Assembly: GCF_016860525.1 (NCBI RefSeq)
Contig: NZ_BNEA01000015.1
Coordinates: 4,576,001 to 4,640,000 of the forward strand
Origin: Streptomyces rubradiris
GTDB lineage: Bacteria; Actinomycetota; Actinomycetes; Streptomycetales; Streptomycetaceae
Direction: 5' to 3'
Length of the DNA: 64,000 nucleotides
Shown here: positions 8,552 through 16,296 of the stretch, in pieces
Layout of the letters: each line of letters opens with the position of its first letter
Position numbering within the stretch: the stretch's first letter is position 1
Position numbers and translations under genes: made by a program
The notes under the pieces: generated by a model
Told to the model about the DNA's origin: nothing
The model's database searches: none
What the model saw: the letters and a program-made list of their open reading frames with translations, nothing else

Positions 8552-8824
8552 GGGCGCCGGGGAACCGCGGCCGTTCTTCGGGTGCGGGTTGTCCGTGGCT
8601 GGTCGCGCAGTTCCCCGCGGGCCCCTGCGGGGTGCCGTTGCCGGGTATGGGTGCCTGTTTCTTCGGCTGCGGGTCGGTTGTGGCTGGTCGCGCAGTTCCC
8701 CGCGCCCCTGTCGGGGCGCCTTTGGCGGGCCTGGGGGAGAGGGGCGGGGAACCGCGGGGCCGTTTTTCGGCTGCGGGCTGTGCCTGGCTGGTCGCGCAGT
8801 TCCCCGCGCCCCTTTCGGGGCGCC
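8552..8824 (+). repeat. Three copies of an interspersed palindromic Streptomyces repeat
   Basis: The block fills the gap between the small peptide and the aldo/keto reductase. Its core GGCTGGTCGCGCAGTTCCCC occurs three times, at 8597-8616, about 8682-8701 and about 8785-8804. Each core follows a GGGGAACCGCGG element that can pair with it. Copies 2 and 3 end in a GCGCCCC/GGGGCGC hairpin (8702-8719 and ~8806-8823). The last copy can serve as a terminator. The sequence is familiar as a dispersed non-coding repeat in streptomycetes. Confidence 0.75.
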
Positions 8825-8837
8825 GGCCCCTCTGTGG

Positions 8838-9833
8838 CTACCAGGCGAAGGCCTCCGGGGACGGGCCCGGGCCCGGGAAGATTTCGTCCAGGGCGGTCAG
8901 CAGGTCCTCGCTCAGTTCCAGTTCCACGGCGCGCAGCGCGGACTCCAGCTGTCCGGCGGTGCGCGGGCCGACGATCGGGCCGGTGATGCCGGGGCGGGTG
9001 AGCAGCCAGGCCAGGGCCACCTCGCCGGGCTCCAGTCCGTGCTTGTCGAGCAGGTCCTCGTAGGCCTGGATCCGCGCGCGGGCCGCCGGGTCCTTGAGGG
9101 TCTCGGCGGCCCGGCCGGAGGCACGGCGACCGCCCTGGACCTCCTTCTTGATGACCCCGCCGAGCAGACCGCCGTGCAGCGGCGACCACGGGATGACCCC
9201 GAGGCCGTAGTCCCGCGCGGCCGGGATGACCTCCATCTCGGCGCGCCGCTCGGCCAGGTTGTACAGGCACTGCTCGCTGACCAGCCCGATGGTGCCGGCG
9301 CGGCGGGCGGCGGCCTCGTTGGCCTGGGCGATCTTGTAGCCGGGGAAGTTGCTGGAGCCGACGTAGAGGATCTTGCCCTGCCCGACCAGGACGTCGATCG
9401 CCTGCCAGATCTCCTCGAACGGCGTGTCCCGGTCGATGTGGTGGAACTGGTAGAGGTCGATGTAGTCGGTCTTGAGCCGCTTCAGGCTGGCGTCCACCGC
9501 GCGCCGGATGTTCAGCGCCGAGAGCTTGTCGTGGTTGGGCCACACCGTCGCGCCGTCCGGGCCCATGTTGCCGTACACCTTGGTGGCGATGACGGTCTTC
9601 TCGCGCCGGCCGCCGCCCTTGGCGAACCAGTTGCCGATGATGGACTCGGTCCGGCCCTTGTTCTCGCCCCAGCCGTACACGTTGGCGGTGTCGAAGAAGT
9701 TGATGCCCGCGTCCAGCGCCGCGTCCATGATCGCGTGGCTGTCGGCTTCGTCGGTCTCCGGACCGAAGTTCATCGTCCCGAGGACGAGCCGGCTGACCTT
9801 GAGTCCTGTGCGTCCGAGCTGCGTGTACTCCAT
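8838..9833 (-). CDS. Aldo/keto reductase
   Basis: A 331-residue NADPH-dependent (alpha/beta)8-barrel oxidoreductase reducing aldehydes or ketones. The catalytic tetrad is visible: Asp48 and Tyr53 (DTANVYG), Lys85 (VIATKV) and His131 (LYQFHH). The C-terminal GITGPIVGPRTAGQLESAL is the cofactor-phosphate site of this group. The ATG at 9833 gives the usual start MEYTQLGRTGLKVS; an ATG three codons upstream is less likely. Physiological substrate unknown. Confidence 0.88.
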   Translation of the reverse strand: MEYTQLGRTGLKVSRLVLGTMNFGPETDEADSHAIMDAALDAGINFFDTANVYGWGENKGRTESIIGNWFAKGGGRREKTVIATKVYGNMGPDGATVWPNHDKLSALNIRRAVDASLKRLKTDYIDLYQFHHIDRDTPFEEIWQAIDVLVGQGKILYVGSSNFPGYKIAQANEAAARRAGTIGLVSEQCLYNLAERRAEMEVIPAARDYGLGVIPWSPLHGGLLGGVIKKEVQGGRRASGRAAETLKDPAARARIQAYEDLLDKHGLEPGEVALAWLLTRPGITGPIVGPRTAGQLESALRAVELELSEDLLTALDEIFPGPGPSPEAFAW

Positions 9834-9881
9834 GGTCCACAAGCCAACGACCTGGAGTGCGCTCTAGGCAAGCTCCTGCCG

Positions 9882-9911
9882 TCGCGCGCGCCCGGAACCG
9901 GGCGCGCGCGA
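9882..9911 (-). terminator. Terminator after the AhpD-like gene
   Basis: A 14-bp perfect stem (9882-9895 with 9898-9911) of alternating GC, with a two-base tip, lies 9 bases beyond the stop of the minus-strand carboxymuconolactone decarboxylase-type gene. Confidence 0.65.
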
Positions 9912-9919
9912 GGTGCCGG

Positions 9920-10423
9920 TCAGCCCTGCGGCCGGTCGAACATGCCGGGTTCGTAGGAGCCGCCCCGGTGGTGCGTGATCACGCCGAGCCGGTTGGCCGC
10001 GTTGATCACGGCGACGAGGTACACCAGCGCCGTGGTCTGCTCCTCGTCGTAGTGCGCGCGGACCTCCTGCCAGGTCGCTTCGGACACGCCCTGGTGGGCG
10101 TCGGCGAGCCGGGTGCCCTCCTCGGCGAGCGCCAGCGCGGCCCGCTCGGCCTCGGTGAACACGGTGGAGTGGCGCCAGGCGGCCACCAGGTGCAGCCGCG
10201 TCGCGGTCTCGCCGGCCGCCGTGGCCTCCTTGGTGTGCAGGTCGGCGCAGTAACCGCAGCCGTTGATCTGGCTGGCGCGCAGCATCACCAGCTCCTGGGT
10301 GCGCCGGGGCAGCGCCGACTGCGTGACGCCGAGGCCGAGGGTGGCGAACCGCTTGCCGAGCTTGGCGCCGAGGCCGTTGGCGGTCAGGTCGATACGGGGA
10401 GCCGTGGTCATGGGACCGGTCAT
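9920..10423 (-). CDS. Carboxymuconolactone decarboxylase/AhpD-family protein
   Basis: A 167-residue all-helical protein of the CMD/AhpD superfamily. The redox motif Cys56-Gly-Tyr-Cys59 with His63 (NGCGYCADLH) is complete, so peroxidase or disulfide-reductase activity is likelier than decarboxylation. ELVMLRASQ precedes it, as in the alkylhydroperoxidase core. The ATG at 10423 is chosen for the upstream GAGGA ribosome site. The region upstream (10424-10594) has an inverted repeat GTGAC/GTCAC at 10527-10540 that could be an operator. It probably detoxifies peroxides. Confidence 0.8.
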   Translation of the reverse strand: MTGPMTTAPRIDLTANGLGAKLGKRFATLGLGVTQSALPRRTQELVMLRASQINGCGYCADLHTKEATAAGETATRLHLVAAWRHSTVFTEAERAALALAEEGTRLADAHQGVSEATWQEVRAHYDEEQTTALVYLVAVINAANRLGVITHHRGGSYEPGMFDRPQG

Positions 10424-10594
10424 GGTGTCGTCCTCGCAGGGGAGTGGGTGCCGCGCGGACGCGGGGCGCGGCGTTCTGTCACCCACGAGATGCCGGCGGG
10501 AGCGCCGGTGTGACAGGGCGGGGCATGTGACCCGTGTCACCGCGGTGGTCGGCGGTACCGGCAGACCACCGGGGCTGTACGCCTGGGGGCGGGA

Positions 10595-11182
10595 CTAGTC
10601 GCGGGGAAAGCCGTCGGTCTTGAGCACGAGGTCGATCACGGTGCCGGTCAGGTCGATGTCCTCACCGAAGGCGACCTTCGTCCGCGTGATGTAGTCGTTC
10701 TCCTTGGGCTGCGTGTAGACGTAGCACATGCCCTTGTAGGGGTCGACGATGAGATACAGGGGGACTTCGGCGGCGGCGTAGGCGGCCTTCTTCGGGCCGT
10801 AGTCGTTCGCCGCGGTGCCCTTGGAAATGACCTCGGCGACGAATTCGACGTCCTGGTGCTGCCAGTGGCCTGCGTCGTCCATGCGCGCCGAGTCCTTGAG
10901 CAGGGCGACGTCCGGGCAGAAGCCGTTCTCGTGACCTGGGAAGTCGATGCGGACGTCGGAGAACACCTGGATGTCCATACCGAACCTGTCCTCCAGCGCC
11001 CGCACGATCCGGCGGATGATGCTCCAGTGTGTGCCCCGCTGTGGCGTCATGTGGACGTTGCCCCCGACGATCTCGACCCTGTATCCCTCGGGGACGGGCA
11101 TGCGCTCGAGCAGCTCGAACCACTCGTCAAGACGCTCGGTGTTGGCGTCGGCCATGTCGATCCTGTCGTCCAGGACGGTCAC
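10595..11182 (-). CDS. Uma2 family (DUF820) restriction-endonuclease-fold protein
   Basis: A 195-residue PD-(D/E)xK-fold protein of the Uma2 family, found in many copies in Streptomyces and cyanobacteria. Visible family features are the early VEIVGGNVHMTP, HWSIIRRIVRALED, the active-site PDVALLKD and VEFVAEVISKGT, and DYGPKKAAYAAAEVPLYLIVD. The GTG at 11182 is selected because GGGAGGAG lies 6 bases upstream; the ATG nine codons downstream lacks this. It is probably cytoplasmic. Nuclease activity is inferred from the fold, the biological role is unknown. Confidence 0.82.
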   Translation of the reverse strand: MTVLDDRIDMADANTERLDEWFELLERMPVPEGYRVEIVGGNVHMTPQRGTHWSIIRRIVRALEDRFGMDIQVFSDVRIDFPGHENGFCPDVALLKDSARMDDAGHWQHQDVEFVAEVISKGTAANDYGPKKAAYAAAEVPLYLIVDPYKGMCYVYTQPKENDYITRTKVAFGEDIDLTGTVIDLVLKTDGFPRD

Positions 11183-11277
11183 TTGGCGCTCCTCCCCGGC
11201 TTCCTCACGGACCGGGCAGCCGCGCAGTACAACGATAGGCACCACGCCCGCGTAACGCCGGATTTCATCCGACCTGA

Positions 11278-11952
11278 TCAGTCCTCGTACGGCCGTCCGA
11301 CCCCCCACGCCTCCCACATCGCCCCTGCGAACGCCCCCGCGATCCGGTGCTCCCCGCTCGCGTTGGGATGGGTGCCGTCGTAGGTGTCGGTGTGGATGTC
11401 CCACTCCTCGGGCAGCGAGGCCAGCAGCAGCGGCGACCGTGCCTCGTCCAGGTCGGCGACGGTCTTGGCGAGCAGGTCGTTGAAGCGGTCCACCTGCTCG
11501 GCGAAGGGCGCGTCGGAAGCGGCCCGGACGTTGGGTATGACGGGCAGCAGCACCATCCGTATCCGCGGGCGGGCCTCCCGCGCCCTCGCGACGAACGCCC
11601 GTACGTTCTCGTCCGTCTGTTCGGCGTTGGTGTAGAAGCCCAGGTCGATCAGGCCGAGGGAGACCAGCAGCACGTCGGCCCGGTGGGCGCGCACCGCCTC
11701 GCCGATCAGCGGGGCCATGTGCATCCAGCCCTCGCCCCAGCCCGCCAGATGGCCGCGGGGGAAGCCGGGTTCGGCGTAGGCGAGGGACGTCGGGGCGCCG
11801 GCCCGCTGGTCGTAGAGCGTCTCGCGCGGGCCGACGAAGGTGAACGGGCCGCCGTACGTCCCGCACAGGTGCCGCCACAGCCGGTAACGCCATGTGTGCT
11901 CGCCCGCGCTCCCGATCGTCATGGAGTCGCCCACGGGCATGAACCTAAGCAT
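11278..11952 (-). CDS. SGNH/GDSL-type hydrolase
   Basis: A 224-residue serine esterase-fold protein. Block I is MPVGDSMTIGSAG with the nucleophilic Ser, and block V is DGTHPNASGEH with the Asp-His pair. Block III, normally GxND, reads SLGLIDLGF here, so the oxyanion Asn is replaced. The start could be ATG 11952 or ATG 11940 (MPVGDS). There is no signal peptide, so it is probably intracellular. It is divergent from the exported propeller protein at 12051. Substrate unknown. Confidence 0.75.
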   Translation of the reverse strand: MLRFMPVGDSMTIGSAGEHTWRYRLWRHLCGTYGGPFTFVGPRETLYDQRAGAPTSLAYAEPGFPRGHLAGWGEGWMHMAPLIGEAVRAHRADVLLVSLGLIDLGFYTNAEQTDENVRAFVARAREARPRIRMVLLPVIPNVRAASDAPFAEQVDRFNDLLAKTVADLDEARSPLLLASLPEEWDIHTDTYDGTHPNASGEHRIAGAFAGAMWEAWGVGRPYED

Positions 11953-12050
11953 CGGCTCATCATGGACGATGGCCGGGGCCCGCGGGCCGCCGGGGTGCGT
12001 GAGGCCGACCACCTCCCCCGGACCCCCTCCGGGGATGGCAGGCTTGGTTC

Positions 12051-13046
12051 ATGCGTCGATCGTTCGCCGTACTCGCCGGGGTGCTGCTCGCCGGTGCCTG
12101 CGCGCTGCCCGCCTCCGCCACCGGGACCGCCGAGGGCGCGGGGAACAAGGAGAACAAGGGGAACAAGGGGTTCACCATCAAGGACCCGCGGATAACCGAG
12201 TCCAGCGGGCTCGCCGCCTCCCGGCAGCACCCGGGCGTCTACTGGACGCACAACGACAGCGACGACGGGCCGTACCTGTACGCCGTGGACAGCGCCACCG
12301 GCCGGACCGTCGCCCGGATCACCCTGCGCGGGATCGGCTCGCCGCGCGACGTCGAGGCCATCTCCATCGGGCCGGACAACCAGATCTACGTCGGCGACAT
12401 CGGCGACAACTTCGGCGGGAAGTGGCCGTACGTGTGGATCTACAAGCTGCCCGAGCCGGAGCGGCTGACGGACCAGACGGTGACGGCCACGCAGTACGTG
12501 GTGAAGTACGCGGACGGACCGCGCGACGCGGAGTCGCTGCTCGTCCACCCGAAGACCGGGCGGGTGTACATCATCGACAAGAACGAGGAGGGCGGGCACC
12601 TGTACGAGGGTCCGGCCGCCCTCTCCACGTCCGGCGCGAACGTCTTCCGCCAGGTCGCGCCCGTCGATCTGTGGGCCACCGACGCCGCGTTCTCCCCGGA
12701 CGGCAGGCAGTTCGCCGTGCGCGGTTACTTCGGGGGCGTCTACTACGACTGGAACGACGGCCGGATCAAGCGGCGCGGGCGGCTGGACGTGCCGTTCCAG
12801 GGGCAGGGCGAGTCCGTGTCGTACTCCGCCGACGGTACGAAGCTGATGTACGGCAGCGAGGGCGCGGAAAGCTCCGTACAGGCGGCCGACGCGCCCGAGC
12901 GCCCGGACGCCGGGTCGCCGTCGGGCGAGGGGGGTTCCGACGATTCGGGGGACGAGGGCGGCACTCCGAGCCTGAAGGTGGGCGCCGTGATCCTGGCCGT
13001 CGGCGTGGCGGCGTTCCTGGGACTGCGCCGGCTGCGGCGGAGCTGA
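12051..13046 (+). CDS. Exported beta-propeller-like protein with C-terminal membrane anchor
   Basis: A 331-residue protein with a Sec signal (MRRSFAVLAGVLLAGACALPASA) and an Asn/Lys-rich stretch. The ~230-residue body has WD/NHL-like strands: VYWTHNDSDDG, LYAVDSATGR, AISIGPDNQIYVGDIGDN, DAESLLVHPKTGRVYI, DAAFSPDGRQFAVR. A Ser/Glu/Asp-rich stalk (about residues 275-305) then leads to one membrane helix (VGAVILAVGVAAFLGL) and a short basic tail. It is thus a membrane-held surface propeller. No active-site motif is recognisable; it may bind a ligand or partner outside the cell. Confidence 0.75.
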   Translation: MRRSFAVLAGVLLAGACALPASATGTAEGAGNKENKGNKGFTIKDPRITESSGLAASRQHPGVYWTHNDSDDGPYLYAVDSATGRTVARITLRGIGSPRDVEAISIGPDNQIYVGDIGDNFGGKWPYVWIYKLPEPERLTDQTVTATQYVVKYADGPRDAESLLVHPKTGRVYIIDKNEEGGHLYEGPAALSTSGANVFRQVAPVDLWATDAAFSPDGRQFAVRGYFGGVYYDWNDGRIKRRGRLDVPFQGQGESVSYSADGTKLMYGSEGAESSVQAADAPERPDAGSPSGEGGSDDSGDEGGTPSLKVGAVILAVGVAAFLGLRRLRRS

Positions 13047-13103
13047 CCGGGCGAACGGCGGCCGGGCGGTGTGCAGCATCCGGTACGGCACCGGGCGCCC
13101 TCG

Positions 13104-13574
13104 TCATGCGCCGAGCGGGCAGGGCAGGTCCGGGCGGGCGCGATGGGGAGCGCAGCCCACCAGGGCCACGGAGAGGAACACGGGCCGTTCGAGGTAGAAC
13201 CCGAGCGAGATGTCACCGCCGGCCGCCAGCCGGTCGGCGGCGGAGGCGAGCAGGGCGGCCAGGCGGCCGGGGGCGCGGTGCGCTTCGGCGGCGAACCGGG
13301 GCGCGTACTCGGTGAGCCGCTCCCCGAGCCAGGCGGCGGCGGCCGACGGCTCGGACCAGGTTCCCTTGACGAGTGAGTGGGGCTTGACCAGCCAGTACGC
13401 GGTCTCCAGCGGGGGCAGGTCGCAGGTGGTGAACTCGGCGGTGGCCAGCCGGTATCGCTGGATCAGCTCCGGACTGCTGGTGGGCGGGGGCGGCTGGGGA
13501 TGGGGCGGGCGCCGGAAGGCTTCTTCGTCGAAGCGGGATTTGGGGCCGGTCCAGAGGTAGGCGTGGTGGTGCAC
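13104..13574 (-). CDS. Hypothetical protein near a DUF397/XRE locus
   Basis: A 156-residue protein with no recognised domain. It starts at GTG (13574), with AGAGGA about 6 bases before it. A Pro-rich stretch (residues ~22-33) follows an aromatic N-terminus, and the rest is probably alpha-helical (AAAAWLGERLTEYAPRF, RLAALLASAADRLA). Codon third positions are strongly G/C, supporting coding. It is read in the same direction as the DUF397 genes but separated from them by a hairpin. No function can be proposed. Confidence 0.6.
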   Translation of the reverse strand: MHHHAYLWTGPKSRFDEEAFRRPPHPQPPPPTSSPELIQRYRLATAEFTTCDLPPLETAYWLVKPHSLVKGTWSEPSAAAAWLGERLTEYAPRFAAEAHRAPGRLAALLASAADRLAAGGDISLGFYLERPVFLSVALVGCAPHRARPDLPCPLGA

Positions 13575-13601
13575 CCGGGTCCTCTTCGGTGTGCTGTGCG
13601 G

Positions 13602-13635
13602 GCCGGTTCCGGGACGACGCCGCCCCGGAACCGGC
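13602..13635 (-). terminator. Terminator after the DUF397 gene
   Basis: A 12-bp perfect stem (13602-13613 with 13624-13635) with a 10-base loop stands 25 bases beyond the stop of the DUF397 gene on the minus strand. Confidence 0.7.
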
Positions 13636-13659
13636 TGGGTTTCCTGGATCGGTCGAGGC

Positions 13660-13893
13660 TCAGTGGGCCAGACCGAAGCGGGCCGGATCGATACCGGCGG
13701 CGCTCAGCTCGTTCGTGGTGAACCGCAGCGGTTCCATGTCGGGCCGCTTGCTGTCACCGAGGGCCCAGGCGTCTTCGCCGATCCGGGCGAGGGTCACGCA
13801 GGACTCGCCGTCCGGGTGGGTGTTCCCACCGCACGCCTTGAGGAACGGGGCGCCACCGAGGTCGAGCGCGTACAGGTCACTTCCGTTCACCAT
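13660..13893 (-). CDS. DUF397 domain protein
   Basis: A 77-residue protein with the DUF397 pattern: SCVTLARI, then WALGDSKRPDMEPLRFTTNEL (the conserved V/A-x-D-S-K-x-P core). In Streptomyces such proteins are encoded beside XRE/DUF5753 regulators (whiJ- or abaA-type loci) and are thought to act as small partners of them. A partner candidate lies at 15141. The ATG at 13893 has GGAAGG 8 bases upstream. It overlaps the end of the upstream gene, suggesting translational coupling. Confidence 0.82.
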   Translation of the reverse strand: MVNGSDLYALDLGGAPFLKACGGNTHPDGESCVTLARIGEDAWALGDSKRPDMEPLRFTTNELSAAGIDPARFGLAH

Positions 13894-14188
13894 CGCTGTA
13901 CCTTCCTGCTCCGCTGTTACGGCCGTGTCCGACCGCCGCCGCCCGGGGTGGGCGGGAGTTCTTGGGGGAAGAGGGGCGGACGTGCACGCCCGAAGGGTGG
14001 TCCCGGATCTCGGTGGCGTGGCACATGGCCTGCGTGATGTTCCCGGCCTGCTTGCAGGCGAGCAACTGCCGCCAGTTCGCTCCGCAGACGTCACAGCCGG
14101 CGACGGGGGCGCAGTCGAGCAGCCACGCGTCGAAGCCGGGGGGAAGCTGGGCCGGGGAGCGGGGTCGGGCATTGGTCGTGGGGGTCAC
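13877..14188 (-). CDS. Small Cys-rich hypothetical protein upstream of DUF397
   Basis: A 103-residue protein starting at GTG 14188, with GGGAGA close upstream. The first ~65 residues look like a compact domain with the cysteine pattern LLDCAPVAGCDVCGANW and LACKQAGNITQAMCHATEI, possibly a metal or disulfide site. The rest is Arg/Pro/Ser-rich and may be disordered. Its last 17 bases overlap the start of the DUF397 gene. It is divergent from the DUF6879 gene across a 180-base gap with a GAATATTC palindrome (14259-14266). Function unknown. Confidence 0.6.
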   Translation of the reverse strand: MTPTTNARPRSPAQLPPGFDAWLLDCAPVAGCDVCGANWRQLLACKQAGNITQAMCHATEIRDHPSGVHVRPSSPKNSRPPRAAAVGHGRNSGAGRYSDGERK

Positions 14189-14368
14189 CGGGTCTCCCTA
14201 GGTGGAGGTGGGGTGGCTTCGGCGACGACCGTAGGGGGAGGGCAGGGAGAAAGGGGGCGAATATTCTTCGTTATTCTCACGTAGTCACTCTGGATGCATG
14301 GACATTCACTCAGAGACACCGAGATGCTGTGTGCGCCAGCTTTATCGACACCCAGGGGGTGGTTGCGC

Positions 14369-15121
14369 GTGGCGCGCAGGTTGCGGTTCAACGGGACGGG
14401 GAGCAGCAGCGGTGGATGTCCCTCCGTGCATGAGGACTTGGACAGCGGGGAGGTCGTCGTGCACGGTCCTCCGCTCACGGATCCGGAAGACATCGCACAG
14501 CTCCAGCACCTCTCGGAGGGAGAGGTCGCGATCGTGGTTCCGAGGGACCTGCTGGTCGACTGGACCCCGAAGGAGCGGACGCGGCAGGTGCGGACGATCG
14601 ATCTGGACGAGTTCGGCGGCCTGTTCGAGAAATTCGAGCACACGGCATGGCGCCTGGAGACGCGCCGCCGATACGCCAGCGACGAGACCAACGACAACTG
14701 GCAGCAGTTCGTGGAGACGGGACGAGCCGACTGGACGTTCGACAGCCCGTACTGCGAGGCGATCCGCAAGCAGACCGACCAGGGCAAGCGCGTCGAACGC
14801 GTGCGCATTGTGGACCAGCCGCCGACCACGGGCCAGCTCTACCTCCTCGACAACGCCAGGCGGAACGGCGTCATGGGCGAGGACATCCGCAACCTGTGGC
14901 GTGCCGACGCGGACCGGCTGCGGCTCCCCGCCGAGGACTTCTGGCTGTTCGACAGCCGGCTCATCGCGCTGCTGCGGTTCGATGACGACGACCAGCTCAC
15001 GCACGTGGACCTGATTACCGAGCCCGCAGAGGTGGTGCGCTGCTGCATGGTGCGGGATGCTGCTTGGCACCACGCCGTACCGTGGAAGCAGTTCACGGCG
15101 GAGATGGGCAGTGACGCGTAA
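14369..15121 (+). CDS. DUF6879 family protein with extra N-terminal segment
   Basis: A 250-residue protein. From about residue 75 it follows the DUF6879 pattern: IDLDEFGGLFEKFEHTAWRL, RRRYASDE, RVRIVDQPPTTGQLYLLDNA, EDFWLFDSRLIALLRFDD. The preceding ~65 residues (GSSSGGCPSVHEDLDSGEVV and DPEDIAQLQHL) resemble a small protein I associate with separate genes in related loci, so this may be a fusion. The GTG at 14369 follows a G-rich ribosome site; TTG 14363 is an alternative. It is probably cotranscribed with the XRE regulator 20 bases downstream. DUF6879 is believed to work with such regulators in developmental control. Confidence 0.75.
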   Translation: MARRLRFNGTGSSSGGCPSVHEDLDSGEVVVHGPPLTDPEDIAQLQHLSEGEVAIVVPRDLLVDWTPKERTRQVRTIDLDEFGGLFEKFEHTAWRLETRRRYASDETNDNWQQFVETGRADWTFDSPYCEAIRKQTDQGKRVERVRIVDQPPTTGQLYLLDNARRNGVMGEDIRNLWRADADRLRLPAEDFWLFDSRLIALLRFDDDDQLTHVDLITEPAEVVRCCMVRDAAWHHAVPWKQFTAEMGSDA

Positions 15122-15140
15122 GGGCTAGCACGGGTGACCG

Positions 15141-15989
15141 GTGAGTACGGACTATCAGAGGGCGCGTGAGGAACTGGGCCGTAGGCTCAGGGAGTTGCGT
15201 GTGGACGGGCCTGAAGGTCGGCTCACCGGTGTCCAGCTCGCGCAGCGGCTGGGATGGCGGCAGTCGAAGGTCAGCAAGCTGGAGAACGGCAGGCAGACCC
15301 CCACGGACGACGACCTTCGAGCATGGGCCGAGGCCGTCGGGCAGCCTGCCGTGTTCCCGGAACTGCGGTCCCGGCTACGGGGCTTCGAGAGCCACATTCG
15401 ATCGTGGCGACGTCAGCTCGCGGCAGGACACGCTCCGGTCCAGGAAACCTGGAACACCCTCGTGTCCAACAGCACGACACAGCACGCGCTGAGCACCGCC
15501 GCCGTCAGCGGCATTCTCCAGACGGCCGACTACGCCAGGCACGTCTTCGAGCGGCACGCCACACTCCAGCAGTCGCCGAGGGACACGGAAGCCGCGGTGC
15601 GGGCCCGTATGAAACGGCAGGAGTGGCTGTACCGGCCGGGCAAGCGGTTGAACCTGCTCATGCCTGAAAGCGTGCTGTGGGGCCGTATCTGTCCGCCGGA
15701 CGTTTTGGCGGCCCAACTCGACCGCCTGCTGGGCGTGGTGGGCATGGACACCGTCAACCTGGGGATCCTTCCGTTGGACGGCACGCTGCCCCTGACGATG
15801 GGGAACTCGTTCGATGTGCTGGACGAACGCCTGGTCGTGGTCGAGGACTGGCACGCCGAACTCTGGCTGGACGACGCCGAAACGATCGCTCTGTATCGCC
15901 GCGTGTGGGACACCTTCGCGGAGTCGGCGGTGTTCGGCGCGGAGGCGCAGCAGGTGATCGCCCGGGTGCGGCGGAGTCTCAAGGTCTGA
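15141..15989 (+). CDS. XRE family regulator with DUF5753 domain
   Basis: A 282-residue DNA-binding protein. An N-terminal helix-turn-helix (about residues 28-65, TGVQLAQRLGWRQSKVSKLE) is followed by a DUF5753 domain (about 95-275) with HALSTAAVSGILQTADYARH and MPESVLWGRI. It is the regulatory half of the DUF397/DUF6879 locus; such loci (whiJ, abaA) affect sporulation or antibiotic production. The start is GTG 15141. The HATPase gene that often lies next to such regulators is reduced to a remnant just downstream on the other strand. Confidence 0.85.
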   Translation: MSTDYQRAREELGRRLRELRVDGPEGRLTGVQLAQRLGWRQSKVSKLENGRQTPTDDDLRAWAEAVGQPAVFPELRSRLRGFESHIRSWRRQLAAGHAPVQETWNTLVSNSTTQHALSTAAVSGILQTADYARHVFERHATLQQSPRDTEAAVRARMKRQEWLYRPGKRLNLLMPESVLWGRICPPDVLAAQLDRLLGVVGMDTVNLGILPLDGTLPLTMGNSFDVLDERLVVVEDWHAELWLDDAETIALYRRVWDTFAESAVFGAEAQQVIARVRRSLKV

Positions 15990-16033
15990 GGCCCCCTGTT
16001 GTGTTACGGGTGGTCCAAAACGTGGGGGGCCTC
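15988..16033 (+). terminator. Terminator of the DUF6879-XRE operon
   Basis: GAGGCCCCC (15988-15996), overlapping the stop codon, pairs perfectly with GGGGGCCTC (16025-16033) across a 28-base loop. Confidence 0.5.
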
Positions 16034-16053
16034 CGAGGGCGGGAGTGTGAAGC

Positions 16054-16191
16054 GGGCCGCGCCCATGCGTCGGCCGGCGCGTCCACCAGCGCCAGCCCGC
16101 GCCCACCCTCCTCGTCCGGGCTGGGGCAGCGGGGCAAGGGCAGCCGGTCCCGGTCAGGGTCGGATACCTCCAGGACTCTCCCGCGATAGCT
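16054..16191 (-). pseudogene. Remnant of an ATP-binding (HATPase, anti-sigma type) regulator
   Basis: Read on the minus strand, 46 codons give a clear piece of the Streptomyces HATPase regulator family: VLEVSDPDRDRLPLPR, then DEEGGRGLALVDAPADAW, equivalent to the G1-G2 boxes. The frame is closed upstream by TGA about 10 bases before, so no N-terminal half or N box remains. The expected GKxVW end is missing. The intact gene at 59874 shows the same block (GGRGLALVECLADRWGW). Intact relatives often adjoin XRE/DUF397 pairs, so this is probably the decayed third member of the locus. Confidence 0.65.
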
Positions 16192-16232
16192 GGCGGGCCT
16201 TCATCCGGCAGTTCGCATGACGCATCGCACAC

Positions 16233-16268
16233 ACGAAGGGCGCCCGGTGGGTACCGGGCGCCCTTCGT
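16233..16268 (-). terminator. Hairpin terminator, copy 1 of a duplicated element
   Basis: A perfect 16-bp stem (16233-16248 with 16253-16268) with loop GGGT lies 28 bases beyond the stop of the minus-strand exported protein gene. The same 37-base sequence recurs exactly 1000 bases further on at the end of serC. Confidence 0.8.
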
Positions 16269-16296
16269 CGTCGTAGGCGTAGGCGAGAAGGCGGCG

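Noticed and set aside
11938..11955. Iron-box-like CTTAGGTTC near the SGNH start
   Set aside because: Only one half-site; the 19-base DmdR iron box with both halves is not present.
14298..15014. Alternative plus frame overlapping the DUF6879 gene
   Set aside because: Ser/Arg/Thr-rich composition typical of a shifted frame; the DUF6879 frame has recognisable motifs.
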